56,217 bases of DNA. It comes from Phycisphaerales bacterium (GTDB lineage: Bacteria; Planctomycetota; Phycisphaerae; Phycisphaerales; UBA1924). Every line of letters begins with the position of its first letter. Position 1 is the first letter of the stretch. The DNA is taken from the NCBI GenBank assembly GCA_029260315.1, contig JAJDDM010000178.1, positions 1 through 56,217 of the forward strand, read 5' to 3'. The translations under genes and the position numbers were made by a program. Under the pieces are notes generated by a model. That model was not told the DNA's origin, searched no databases, and was given only the letters and a program-made list of their open reading frames with translations. Shown one piece after another: positions 8,347-16,535 of this stretch.

Positions 8347-9166
8347 CCAGATCGACATCTTGAACGAGGACTTCCTCGCGATCGAGGGCACCAACGGCGA
8401 GCCCGGCACCGACATCCAGATCGAGTTCTTCCTCGCCACCGAGGATCCAGACGGCAACCCCACCAGCGGCATCACCTACTCCACCAACGACACCTGGTAC
8501 AACGACGGCGGCGCCTACTACAACAGCCTCCACTGGGACACCGACCGCTATTGCAATATCTACACCAACAGCGCCAGCGGCGCGCTCGGCTACGTCCCGG
8601 ACCTCCCCCAGGGCGGGATCTCCGGCAGCCCCGCCGACCGCATCGTCATCCTTCATTCCACCTTCGGCCGCGACGCACCGTTCCGCCCGTTCCACCTCGG
8701 ACGCACCTCCACCCACGAGATGGGCCACTACCTGGGCCTCTGGCACACCTTCGACAACGGCTGCGGCAACAACTCCTGCTACAACACCGGCGATCGCATC
8801 TGCGACACCAACCCCGAGTCCCGCCCCGTCTTCGGCTGCCCGGGCAACTCCTCGAGCTGCGGCAATCAGGACCCTTTCCACAACTACATGGACTACTCCG
8901 ATGACATCTGCATGAACCAGTTCACGCCCGAGCAGGCGAGGCGCATCCGCTGCAGCCTTGAGCACTACCGCCCCAGCCTTGCCCAGATCGGCGATCCGGT
9001 TTGCCCCGCCGACATCGACGGCAACGGCGTCCTCGACGCCGACGACTTCTTCGGATACCTCGATCTGTTCGCCGCCGGCGACGCGGACGCCGACATCACC
9101 GGCAACGGCGTCATCGACTCCAACGATTTCTTCGCGTATCTGGATCTGTTCGTGGCCGGCTGCTGA
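7961..9166 (+). CDS. Secreted M43-like metalloprotease with dockerin-like tail
   Basis: A 401-residue exported protein. The signal peptide is MTRHGFVLAALVAAPALA-Q. The zinc site HEMGHYLGLWH begins at His252, and the Met-turn is YMDYSDD (Met310), as in the pappalysin/ulilysin family M43. Cysteines in CGNNSCYNTGDRICDTNP and CGNQDPFHNY would form family-typical disulfides. Residues ~347-401 are a dockerin-like pair of Ca-binding repeats (DIDGNGVLDADDFFGYLDLF, then DITGNGVIDSNDFF), and the protein ends Gly-Cys. The same tail occurs on the protein at 32029-33012. It probably degrades proteins outside the inner membrane, and the tail may anchor or sort it. The ATG at 7961 was chosen because AAGGAG precedes it by 6 nt and it begins the signal peptide. 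A strong terminator follows. Confidence 0.9.
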   Translation: MTRHGFVLAALVAAPALAQRDLPDFEAIDDNHIIAGGVLYESWEQYFASDYFREHQLRCAFDADPANILDGDGAGDLGPAGTPADCTYNFTNPAGEYDPSTGKFRIPVVVHVIQRTNGTGFIPETRVRSQIDILNEDFLAIEGTNGEPGTDIQIEFFLATEDPDGNPTSGITYSTNDTWYNDGGAYYNSLHWDTDRYCNIYTNSASGALGYVPDLPQGGISGSPADRIVILHSTFGRDAPFRPFHLGRTSTHEMGHYLGLWHTFDNGCGNNSCYNTGDRICDTNPESRPVFGCPGNSSSCGNQDPFHNYMDYSDDICMNQFTPEQARRIRCSLEHYRPSLAQIGDPVCPADIDGNGVLDADDFFGYLDLFAAGDADADITGNGVIDSNDFFAYLDLFVAGC

Positions 9167-9189
9167 GCCGCATCCAACGAGAGAGAGAC

Positions 9190-9230
9190 GGCCGAGGGCG
9201 GCAACCATCCGCCCTCGGCCTGTTTTTATT
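9190..9230 (+). terminator. Strong terminator between convergent genes
   Basis: A perfect 12-bp stem GGCCGAGGGCGG / CCGCCCTCGGCC with a 7-nt loop, followed by TGTTTTTATT. It serves the protease gene on the plus strand. It also lies directly after the speB stop, so it may act in both directions. Confidence 0.92.
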
Positions 9231-10095
9231 CTTGCGGACCGCGTTGAGACGCGATGATCGCCATCAATCGATGCACGAGCTTGGCCGCGAGGAAATCGCA
9301 GGCGTACAGATCCTCGCGCGGGCACAGTTCGACCACGTCGCAGCCGACGATCCGCGTCCGGCGTGCGACCGCCTCCAGCAGCTTGTTGACCTGGCGCCAG
9401 CTCAGCCCGCCGGGCTCGGGCGTCCCGGTCGCGGGCATGATCCCCGGGTCCAGCGCGTCGAGGTCGATCGTGACATATGTGCTCGGCGTCAGCAACGCAC
9501 ACACCCGCTCGATCCAGGCGTCGGCGGAGTCCTCGGCGATATCGTGGGCGAAGAACACTCGCGATTCGCGCAGGCGCAGCGTCTCCTCGGCGTCCATGCT
9601 GCGGATGCCGACCTGGACGATCCGGCTCACCTCGCGGGCGCGGGCCATGACGCAGGCGTGGTTGCAGGGCGAGCCCATGTAGCTCTCGCGGGTGTCGGCG
9701 TGGGCGTCGATCTGGAGGGTGGTGAGCTCGGGGTGGCGCTTGGCGGCGGCGCGGATCGCGCCGATCGAGACCGAGTGCTCCCCGCCGAGGACGATGGGGA
9801 GGTGGTCGTCGTCGAGCACGCTTGCGACGCGGGCCTGGACGAGCTGGGCGAGCTCGTCGGGCGGGCCGGCCCAGTGGATGGGGTCGTGGGTGGCGACGCC
9901 GAGCTGGTGGGGCTCTGCGCGGGTTTGGATGTCGTACCACTCGACGGCCTCGGAGGCGTCGATGATGGCCTTCGGGCCCTTGTCCGCGCCCTTGCGCCAG
10001 GTGCTGGTGGCGTCGTAGGGGACGGGGATGATGTGGAAGTATGCGCGGGCCGGGTCGCGCAGCTCGGCGGGGATGTCGGGGAGGAACGCGGTCAT
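9226..10095 (-). CDS. speB: Agmatinase
   Basis: A 289-residue ureohydrolase that converts agmatine to putrescine and urea. All binuclear Mn motifs are present: GGEHS, DAHADTR, the substrate-side NHAC, and TIDLDALDPGI. The substrate-loop motif GTPEPGGLSWRQ and a late glutamate in DVVELCP are also present. Length is usual for the family. Its start overlaps the stop of the arginine decarboxylase gene by 4 bp, so the two steps arginine to agmatine to putrescine are encoded in one coupled operon. It is cytosolic. Related ureohydrolases such as guanidinobutyrase share the motifs, but the speA neighbour makes agmatinase the best call. Confidence 0.93.
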   Translation of the reverse strand: MTAFLPDIPAELRDPARAYFHIIPVPYDATSTWRKGADKGPKAIIDASEAVEWYDIQTRAEPHQLGVATHDPIHWAGPPDELAQLVQARVASVLDDDHLPIVLGGEHSVSIGAIRAAAKRHPELTTLQIDAHADTRESYMGSPCNHACVMARAREVSRIVQVGIRSMDAEETLRLRESRVFFAHDIAEDSADAWIERVCALLTPSTYVTIDLDALDPGIMPATGTPEPGGLSWRQVNKLLEAVARRTRIVGCDVVELCPREDLYACDFLAAKLVHRLMAIIASQRGPQE

Positions 10096-12191
10096 GCGTG
10101 GGGCCCGGGCTGGTCGTCGGTCGCGGGTTCGAGGTAGGTCGAGCCGCTGAGGCCGGACTGATAGAAGCGCATGAGGGTGCGGGTCTCGGCGACGGTGAGG
10201 CGCTTGGCGCGGACGGCCCGCTCGCAGTCGCGGTTCATGGTGCTGAGCAGGCGCTCGGGATCGTATTGGAGGTAGCCCAGGACCTCGGAGGCGGTGTCGC
10301 CCTTGACGACGTCGTCGATGGACCAGTGGCCGTTCTCGGTGGTGACGTGGACGGCGTGGGTGTCGCCGAAGAGGTTGTGCAGGTCGCCCAGGGTCTCCTG
10401 GTATGCGCCGACGAGGAAGAAGGCGATGTCGTAGTCCTCGTTCGGCTGGACGGTGTGGATGCGGAGGGTGCGGCGGACGCCGTCGGGCGAGAGGAAGGCG
10501 TCGAGCTTGCCGTCGGAGTCGCAGGTGACGTCGGCGAGGATGACGTGGCGGTCGGGCTCCTCGTCGAGGCGCTGGATGGGCATGATGGGGAAGATCTGGT
10601 CGATGGCCCAGGCGTCGGGGAGGGACTGGAAGATCGAGAGGTTGCAGAAGCAGACGTCGCTGAGCAGTTCGTCGAGGGAGGCGAGGGACTCGATGGGTTC
10701 TTCGAGGGTGTCGCGGACATCGCGGACCTTGTGGCAGGTCGCCCAGAAGAGGCGCTCGGCGGTCGCGCGCTGGTCGAGGGTCATGTGGCCCAGGCTGAAG
10801 AGGCTGGCGGCCTCGTCGCGGGCCTGCTGGGCGTCGTGGAAGCTGGCGACGAGGTCGTCGGCGTCGACCGATTCGAGGGCGGTGACGAGATCGAGCAGGG
10901 GCTGGGGCGTGTCGTCGGCTTCTTTAATTGGGTCGGTGGGCGGGGGGTCGCGGAAGCGGCTTGGGCCGGTGGAGCCGAGGACGTCTGCGATGAGGACGCT
11001 GCTGTATGCGACCATGGCGCGGCCGCACTCTGTGACGATGGTGGGGTGGTTGACTTCTTCTGCGTCGCAGATGCTTTTGATGCGGTAGACGACGTCTGCG
11101 GCGTATTCCTCGAGGGTGTAGTTCATGCTGCCGGCGTCGCTTGCCTGCTCGCCTGTGTAGTCGACGCCGAGGCCGCCGCCGATATCGAGCATTTCGATGC
11201 CGACGCCCAGACGCCTGAGCTCTGCGTAGACGTGGCAGAGCTCGGCGATGACGTCCTTGACCTTGCGGATGTTTTGGATCTGGCTGCCGGCGTGGCAATG
11301 GAGGAGTTTGAGGCAGTCGAGCATGTCGTGCTCTTTGAGCGTGCCGACCATGTCGAGGAGTTCGGAGACGAAGAGGCCGAACTTGGAGCGGAAGCCGGCG
11401 GAGTCTTTCCAGCGGCCCTCGCCTGGGGTGAAGAGCTTGACGCGGACGCCGATGGTGGGGCGGATGTCGTAGTTGTCGGCGTGGCGGATGACCTGGCGGA
11501 GCTCGCCGGCGTTTTCGACGACGGGGACGATGGTGCGGCCGAGCTTGGAGGCGAGGATGATGGCCTCGATGTAGCGAGAGTCCTTGAAGCCGTTGCAGAT
11601 GATGAGCTGGTGGGGGTCGGGGCTGCTCATGGCCATGACGGCGAGGAGCTCGGGTTTGGAGCCGACCTCGAGGCCGAAGCCGAGCTTGGAGCCGACGCGG
11701 CTGAGTTCCTCGACGACGTGGTGCTGCTGGTTGACTTTAATTGGATAGACCGGGCGGTAATCGCCCTTGTAGTGTTGGTCGTTCATCTCGTCGCGGAAGG
11801 CGCGGGCGATCTTGTTGAGGCGGTCGGAGAGGATGTCGGTGAAGCGGAGGAGGACGGGGGGGTGGAGGCCTCGTTCGCGGAGGCCGGCGACGACTTCGGC
11901 GAGGTCGATCTGTTGGTTCTCGGCGGGGCAGGCGAGGACGGTGCCGCGGTTTGAGATCTGGAAGTAGCCCTGGGACCAGGCTTCGACGCGGTAGAGGTCG
12001 GCGGCGTCGGCGGTGGTCCAGGCGGATTGGGTGGGATTGGTCTGGTCGTGCGCGACGGGTAGATTGATGGGAGCGGTGCTGGTGTAGTTGGTGGTCACGG
12101 CGGATCTTATTCCGAGTGGGGAGGTAGAGGAGTGGCTGGGGCATCCGCGTGGCGAGGATTCCCCAGGGGGCGTCTTTTCTCTTGCCGCCAC
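10092..12191 (-). CDS. speA: Biosynthetic arginine decarboxylase
   Basis: A PLP-dependent fold-III decarboxylase making agmatine from arginine. Visible features are YPIKVNQQHHVVEEL with the cofactor-binding Lys, the ICNGFKDSRYIEA block, HCHAGSQI, the glycine-rich IGGGLGVDYTG, and ECGRAMVAYSSVLI. The large insertion and C-terminal helical region characteristic of SpeA are present, and the length (about 665-700) fits. The called start is a GTG at 12191 with AGGA five bases upstream. A second GTG at 12098 (VTTNYTSTAP) begins just before the conserved region and would give 666 residues; the first 31 residues are low-complexity, so this shorter form is quite possible. It is followed by the overlapping speB. 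Confidence 0.93.
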   Translation of the reverse strand: MAAREKTPPGESSPRGCPSHSSTSPLGIRSAVTTNYTSTAPINLPVAHDQTNPTQSAWTTADAADLYRVEAWSQGYFQISNRGTVLACPAENQQIDLAEVVAGLRERGLHPPVLLRFTDILSDRLNKIARAFRDEMNDQHYKGDYRPVYPIKVNQQHHVVEELSRVGSKLGFGLEVGSKPELLAVMAMSSPDPHQLIICNGFKDSRYIEAIILASKLGRTIVPVVENAGELRQVIRHADNYDIRPTIGVRVKLFTPGEGRWKDSAGFRSKFGLFVSELLDMVGTLKEHDMLDCLKLLHCHAGSQIQNIRKVKDVIAELCHVYAELRRLGVGIEMLDIGGGLGVDYTGEQASDAGSMNYTLEEYAADVVYRIKSICDAEEVNHPTIVTECGRAMVAYSSVLIADVLGSTGPSRFRDPPPTDPIKEADDTPQPLLDLVTALESVDADDLVASFHDAQQARDEAASLFSLGHMTLDQRATAERLFWATCHKVRDVRDTLEEPIESLASLDELLSDVCFCNLSIFQSLPDAWAIDQIFPIMPIQRLDEEPDRHVILADVTCDSDGKLDAFLSPDGVRRTLRIHTVQPNEDYDIAFFLVGAYQETLGDLHNLFGDTHAVHVTTENGHWSIDDVVKGDTASEVLGYLQYDPERLLSTMNRDCERAVRAKRLTVAETRTLMRFYQSGLSGSTYLEPATDDQPGPHA

Positions 12192-12400
12192 GAATGTCCT
12201 GGCTGGTCAAGGGGGTCGGGGGGCGCTGGCGAGTATTCCAGAAAAGTTTTCGTGCTCCGGTTTGACCTGCGAGTTCCTGACACGTTCCGGTCAGAAGAGG
12301 CTCAAGGATGTTTTTGAACATCTGGCCAAGCAGATAGCAGTGCATTGCGGTTCGCGGGTGTGCGATCAGCAGGCGGATTCGTTCGAAGGGGAGTTTTCTG

Positions 12401-13633
12401 ATGAGGCATCGTGTGGCGTTTGCGTGCGTTCTCGGCGGGGTATTGCTCTTCGGAGGGGCATTGGTGTCGGCTGATGACGATCCTTCTGAGATTGAGAAAG
12501 CGACGAGACTCTTGTTCGAGGTGAGCCGGGTGTACTCTGAACTTCCGGCGCTGACTGATGAGATAACGACGAGCTTCTCGATGGACGGGAGGGCCGACGA
12601 GAACTCGAAGATCAGTGTTCGGTTTTCCAAGCATGCCGCCGAGGCGACTGGTATTGCGCCGCCCCAGACGCTTGACATTCATGTGGTAGACGGTCGTCTT
12701 TACCTTCAACTCAACGGCGTGGAGGGAGTGGTTGAGGCGGAGATTGGCGACGACCCGCTCGCGTCTGCGAAGAGAGTGATGGGAATGGCCTATCCCTATC
12801 TGCCGCCGCAGATCGTATTGCGCTGGGCGACGGGCATTGATGGAGTCGGCGAGTGGTTTATGATGGGGATGCTTGAGAAGGGCGTCGTCGCGGGCTACGC
12901 CGAGACGGGTGATGGCGTGCAGCGGCCGGAGGTGCTCTTCGAGGGCGTGGCCCCACTTCTGGGCGGTCGGCCCGGGACCTGTCGAGTGCAGTTCGACTCC
13001 AAGACCAAGCTGGCCACGAGCATCGTGATCGAAGGCGGAACGGACGGCTCAAGCCCGACCTTTCGGATGTCTGCGAAGTTCAGGCCGAAGATAACCGCTC
13101 GGCTCGAGGAACCGATCGTGTTGGATGTTGCGGATGACCTGGCGCGGTTCGCTCACTTCAAGGCGATGTTGAATGTCCTCTTGGGCGGCGGAGTCTCGGT
13201 CGATCCTTCGATCGAGGTCGGTGCTGCTGCGCCGACGTTTGATCTTCTCGACCAGAATGGCAAGAGGCACACATCCGATGCGTATCGCGGGAAGGTCATC
13301 GTTCTCGACTGGTGGGGTGTCTGGTGCCTGGCTTGCACGCGAGATATGCCCAAAGTGCAGGCTCTCCATGAGAAACACGCGAACAACCCTGATGTCGTGA
13401 TCCTGGCTATGAATGTCGGTGACGATAACGAGAGGATGGAGAGGTATTGGGGGGAAAACAACTACACCTTTGCGGCACTTCACGATGCAGATGAGCTCGC
13501 CGATCGGTTCGGGATCAAAGCGTTCCCAAGCGTCGTGCTGATTGGTCCGGACGGCGGCGTCGTTCACGTCGAAGCGGGTTCGGCGAGCGACCTTGATGAA
13601 ACGCTGAGCGAGGTGCTTGAGTCGATCAGGTGA
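12401..13633 (+). CDS. Exported DUF2092 / TlpA-like thioredoxin-fold protein
   Basis: 410 residues. An N-terminal signal (MRHRVAFACVLGGVLLFGGALVSA) is followed by a LolA-like DUF2092 region to about residue 260 (ITTSFSMDGRADENSKISVRF). A TlpA/ResA-type thioredoxin domain follows from about 268: APTFDLLDQNGKRHTSDAYRGKVIVL, then WWGVWCLAC with the redox pair Cys309/Cys312, and the cis-Pro in IKAFPSVVL. It probably acts in the periplasm as a reductase. The fused lipoprotein-carrier-like half suggests a lipid or envelope partner, which is inference. GGGGAG lies 7 nt before the ATG. It is divergent from speA and monocistronic. Confidence 0.85.
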   Translation: MRHRVAFACVLGGVLLFGGALVSADDDPSEIEKATRLLFEVSRVYSELPALTDEITTSFSMDGRADENSKISVRFSKHAAEATGIAPPQTLDIHVVDGRLYLQLNGVEGVVEAEIGDDPLASAKRVMGMAYPYLPPQIVLRWATGIDGVGEWFMMGMLEKGVVAGYAETGDGVQRPEVLFEGVAPLLGGRPGTCRVQFDSKTKLATSIVIEGGTDGSSPTFRMSAKFRPKITARLEEPIVLDVADDLARFAHFKAMLNVLLGGGVSVDPSIEVGAAAPTFDLLDQNGKRHTSDAYRGKVIVLDWWGVWCLACTRDMPKVQALHEKHANNPDVVILAMNVGDDNERMERYWGENNYTFAALHDADELADRFGIKAFPSVVLIGPDGGVVHVEAGSASDLDETLSEVLESIR

Positions 13634-13954
13634 GTTGTCGCACGGCACACCTCCGGCTGGTTATAGCTGTATCTCCTCGGTTTCGGCGCCGGTGATTTCG
13701 CGGCTAGGGCATCACCAGTGCATTCGTAACGGATGCACCGATGGGGGCATCCTGACCCGGACCTTCGCAAAGCCTCAGGCCCGGCGTCCGGGGGGCACTG
13801 CGATGGCGGCTCCGCTCGGAATGGACTCAAGTCGCTCTTGGCGGGGAAAGGGCCGCCTCGGAGAGAACGGACCGTTACGATCGGGGATGCAGACACAGCA
13901 CTTGATCGGTGGTAAGTGGGTCGGCGGGGAGCGGACGCTGGGCGAGAGAAGTGC
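13634..13954. other. Intergenic region with repeat and duplicated ALDH leader
   Basis: 321 bp downstream of the TlpA-like gene. It contains a ~38 bp repeat shared with 36925-36962 (here 13756-13793), and a 66-bp duplicate of the aldehyde dehydrogenase leader and first codons (13876-13941). No full-length gene is present. Confidence 0.6.
13756..13793. repeat. GC-rich repeat shared with 36925-36962
   Basis: Both copies read ACCCGG-CCTTCGC-GCCTCAGG-CCGGCGTCCGG with only about five differences in 38 bases. They lie in intergenic DNA more than 23 kb apart. Confidence 0.6.
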
Positions 13955-13958
13955 ATGA
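13887..13958 (+). pseudogene. Duplicated 5' stub of the aldehyde dehydrogenase gene
   Basis: The 66 bp at 13876-13941 match 14798-14863 with two mismatches. They include the start region and the first 18 codons (MQTQHLIGGKWVGGERTL against MKTQHLIGGKWVGGERTL). After that the copy diverges and stops within five codons, overlapping the ATG of the NAD(P)-binding gene. This is a relic of a tandem duplication or of an insertion that copied the leader. The short peptide overlaps the next start by a few bases and could now couple translation to it. Confidence 0.7.
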
Positions 13959-14632
13959 GACTCTTGGTTCTGGGCGCATCGGGTGGTTGTGGGCGGTGTC
14001 TGGTGCGTCTGGCGGCGGACCGGGGGCACGACGTGACGGCGATCGTTCGGCCCGGCACGCGGTTCGAGGCGCCGGGGGATGTCCGGGTCCGACGCATGGA
14101 GATATTGGAGGGCGAGGGCCTGGGGGAGGCGGTTTGCGGGCATGACGGCGTGGCGTCTTGTCTTGGGCTTCGGCGAAAGCATCCGCTGAATCCTTGGTCG
14201 CGCGTCGTGTCTCCTTGCGATCTCACGTCGGAGGTCGCTCGATCGCTGGTGTCCATGCTGAGCGGGGCGGGCGTCCGTGGGTCGCGTCCGCGGCTCATTG
14301 CGATCAGTGCGGCGGGCGTGGCGGAAAGCGAGGCGTCGCTGGCGGCTCCGGTCCGGTGGCTCATTCGGCGGAGCAACATCGGGATTTCCTATGCCGATCT
14401 CGGGAGGATGGAGTCGATTCTGGGGGGCAGCGATATCGACTGGATGGTGGTGCGTCCGGTGACTCTGGTCAACCGCGCGTCGGCGTCGGATCGTTCGTGC
14501 GTGGTGGATCGGTACGGGCTGATGGATCGGATCTCTCGGATCGATGTTGCGCAGTGGATGATTCGGGCGCTGGAGTCATCGGACCCGCCTGGGTCGAGAA
14601 AGCAGATGATCGGGTGGAAGCGAGGTCGCTGA
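13955..14632 (+). CDS. NAD(P)-binding NmrA/SDR-like protein
   Basis: A 225-residue atypical short-chain dehydrogenase fold. The N-terminus MRLLVLGASGGCGRCLVRLA carries the Rossmann loop G-x-x-G-x-x-G, and the dinucleotide-binding pattern continues through TAIVRPG. RLIAISAAGV is the strand before the active-site region, and WMVVRPVTLVN is typical of NmrA/YwnB-like proteins. No SDR Tyr-x3-Lys dyad is visible, so catalysis is doubtful and it may act as a redox-sensing or binding protein. The ATG at 13955 has GAGAGAAG just upstream. It is enclosed by the duplicated stub and the intact aldehyde dehydrogenase gene, which suggests insertion at this place. Confidence 0.78.
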   Translation: MRLLVLGASGGCGRCLVRLAADRGHDVTAIVRPGTRFEAPGDVRVRRMEILEGEGLGEAVCGHDGVASCLGLRRKHPLNPWSRVVSPCDLTSEVARSLVSMLSGAGVRGSRPRLIAISAAGVAESEASLAAPVRWLIRRSNIGISYADLGRMESILGGSDIDWMVVRPVTLVNRASASDRSCVVDRYGLMDRISRIDVAQWMIRALESSDPPGSRKQMIGWKRGR

Positions 14633-14748
14633 GACATGGCATCGCGAGGGGAGCACGGGCGTCTGCCTGCTGCCCGGTTTGCGAGAGGGCGATGCTTTCG
14701 CGACAGGAAGGACGGGGGTTCTCGCGTGGGTTGTATCGCTGCGCGATC

Positions 14749-14765
14749 GCGGGCGGGACGCCCGC
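14749..14765. repeat. REP-like hairpin GGGCGGGACGCCC
   Basis: A 7-bp stem GCGGGCG / CGCCCGC with loop GGA. The same core is found at 16517-16535. It lies just upstream of the aldehyde dehydrogenase start and is followed by CCCTGGCCCATGTGGCAGTGG. Confidence 0.6.
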
Positions 14766-14808
14766 TACCCCTGGCCCATGTGGCAGTGGCGGGACGATAC
14801 GATCGGGG

Positions 14809-16236
14809 ATGAAGACACAGCACTTGATCGGTGGTAAGTGGGTCGGTGGGGAGCGGACGCTGGAGGTTGTGGATCCGGCGACGGATGAGCATGTGGCGGA
14901 TGTCGCGGATGCGGGGGAGGGAGAGGTTCGCGCGGCGGTGGACGCGGCGGCGGGGGCGCTGGAGGGGTGGCGCGGGGCGACGGCGGCGGAGCGCGGGCGG
15001 GCGATCCGGCGGTTGTATGACCTGATGGTGCGCGATCGGGAGCGGCTGGCGGCGTTGATGACGCGCGAGCAGGGAAAGCCGATCGGTGAGGCGCGGGGGG
15101 AGATCGACTACGCCGCGAGCTTCTTGGAGTGGGCGAGCGAGGAGGCGAGGCGGATTGAGGGGGAGATACTTCCGGCGGGGAAGGGCAAGCGGATCTTCGT
15201 GCTGCGCCAGGGGGTGGGGGTGTGCGCGGCGATCACGCCCTGGAACTTTCCCAGCGCGATGATCACGCGGAAGCTGGGGCCGGCGTTGGCGGCGGGATGC
15301 ACGATGGTGGTGAAGCCCGCGGAGTTGACGCCGCTGTCGGCGCTTGCGATCGGGGAGCTGTGTCAGGAGGCGGAGATCCCGGCGGGCGTTGTCAACATCG
15401 TCAGCACGAGCACGGCGCAGGGGTTCAGCGACGTGGTGTTCGGGGATCCGCGGGTGCGGAAGGTCTCGTTCACGGGATCGACCGAGGTGGGGCGGAAGCT
15501 GATCGGGATGTCGGCGGGCAACATTGTGCGGCTGAGTCTGGAGCTTGGGGGGCAGGCGCCGTTCCTGGTGTTCGAGGACGCGGATCTGGACGCGGCGGTG
15601 CGCGGGGCGGTGACGGGCAAGTTTCGCAATTCGGGGCAGTCGTGCATCAGCCCGAATCGGTTCTATGTGCAGAGAAGCGTGCGGGAGCGGTTCGTGGAGG
15701 GGGTCGCGGAGGAGTTGGGGAGGCTGCGTGTGGGGCGGGGGGATGGAGAGGATGTGCAGATCGGGCCGCTGATCAATGACGCGGCGGTGGAGAAGGTGAT
15801 GGGGCACATCGAGGACGCGAGGGAGCGCGGGGCACGGGTGGTCGTCGGGGGCGCGTTGGAGAAGGTCGAGGGGTGCAAGGACCGGTTCGTGCAGGCGACG
15901 CTGATCGACGGGCTCGAGGGGGCGATGCGGATCTCGTGCGAGGAGACGTTCGGGCCGGTGATCGCGGTGGGGTCGTTTTCGGATGAGGCGGAGGCGATCG
16001 AGCTTGCCAATGGGACGCCGTATGGGCTGGCGAGCTATTTCTATACGCGGGACGCGGGGCGGGCGGTGCGGGTGAGCGAGGCGCTGGAGTTCGGGATCGT
16101 GGGTGTGAATGACCCGGTGCCTTCGACGGCGCAGGCGCCGTTCGGGGGCGTGAAGCATTCGGGGATCGGGCGTGAGGGGGGGCGGTATGTGATGGATGAG
16201 TATCTGGAGGTGAAGTATGTGTCGTTGGGGGTGTGA
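14809..16236 (+). CDS. NAD(P)-dependent aldehyde dehydrogenase (succinate-semialdehyde type)
   Basis: 475 residues, standard ALDH superfamily. Motifs: AITPWNFPSAMITRK with the oxyanion Asn, VVKPAELTPLSALAI, SFTGSTEVGRKL for NAD(P) binding, LELGGQAPFLVFEDAD with the general-base Glu, GQSCISPNRF with the catalytic Cys279, and EETFGPVIAV. The pattern is closest to succinate-semialdehyde dehydrogenase (GabD-like), which oxidises succinate semialdehyde to succinate; the substrate is inferred from overall resemblance. In-frame sequence extends further upstream, but the ATG at 14809 matches the family N-terminus (HLIGGKWV) and has GGGG just before it. A REP-like hairpin lies 45 bp upstream. Confidence 0.92.
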   Translation: MKTQHLIGGKWVGGERTLEVVDPATDEHVADVADAGEGEVRAAVDAAAGALEGWRGATAAERGRAIRRLYDLMVRDRERLAALMTREQGKPIGEARGEIDYAASFLEWASEEARRIEGEILPAGKGKRIFVLRQGVGVCAAITPWNFPSAMITRKLGPALAAGCTMVVKPAELTPLSALAIGELCQEAEIPAGVVNIVSTSTAQGFSDVVFGDPRVRKVSFTGSTEVGRKLIGMSAGNIVRLSLELGGQAPFLVFEDADLDAAVRGAVTGKFRNSGQSCISPNRFYVQRSVRERFVEGVAEELGRLRVGRGDGEDVQIGPLINDAAVEKVMGHIEDARERGARVVVGGALEKVEGCKDRFVQATLIDGLEGAMRISCEETFGPVIAVGSFSDEAEAIELANGTPYGLASYFYTRDAGRAVRVSEALEFGIVGVNDPVPSTAQAPFGGVKHSGIGREGGRYVMDEYLEVKYVSLGV

Positions 16237-16276
16237 GGGGGGCAGGAGGCAAGAGGCAGGAGGCTGGAGGTCGCGT

Positions 16277-16345
16277 CCGCCCTCCGGGCGGGGTGTGGGC
16301 GGGGCGGCATCCAGGGGCTGAAGCCCCTGGCAACGGGCGATCGCC
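16277..16345. repeat. Cluster of palindromes
   Basis: Three hairpins in about 70 bp: CCGCCC-TCC-GGGCGG (16277-16291), CCAGGGGC-TGAA-GCCCCTGG (16311-16330), and a second copy of the CGCCC-TCC-GGGCG hairpin just after. They follow the aldehyde dehydrogenase stop. There is no T-run, so they look like dispersed elements rather than a terminator. Confidence 0.55.
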
Positions 16346-16409
16346 CTCCGGGCGGGGGGGCGGGTCCTGCGGGTGAGGGGCGTGCGGGCGTTGGTTTTGT
16401 GGGCGGGAG

Positions 16410-16467
16410 TACTACAAGTGTCGTAGATTCTTGCTTTTGCCGCAACCTGGCTTTGACAGTTGTAGTA
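16410..16467 (+). promoter_or_regulatory. Two BlaI/MecI-type operators with -35 box
   Basis: Box 1 is TACTACAAGTGTCGTA (16410-16425), nearly matching the known TACTACA-nn-TGTAGTA dyad. Box 2 is TTTGACAGTTGTAGTA (16452-16467), with a perfect right half and a weaker left half. Box 2 contains TTGACA, a good -35. The boxes precede a BlaI-family gene, so autorepression is the obvious reading. Confidence 0.78.
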
Positions 16468-16516
16468 GACTGGGGGTCCGGCGGGCGGTTTGCGCGGGTC
16501 ACCCATGGGACTGGCG

Positions 16517-16535
16517 CACGGGCGGGACGCCCGTG
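16517..16535. repeat. REP-like hairpin CACGGGCG-GGA-CGCCCGTG
   Basis: An 8-bp perfect stem with loop GGA and the same core as 14749-14765. It sits between the operators and the BlaI start and would be part of the 5' leader of the mRNA. Confidence 0.6.

Noticed and set aside
7718-9940. A 740-codon minus-strand frame opposite the M43 protease and speB
   Set aside because: It covers the strong terminator at 9190-9230 and parts of two well-supported genes; composition is that of a shadow.
10041-11954. A 637-codon plus-strand frame inside speA
   Set aside because: It is Val/Gly/Asp-rich and antisense to conserved SpeA sequence.
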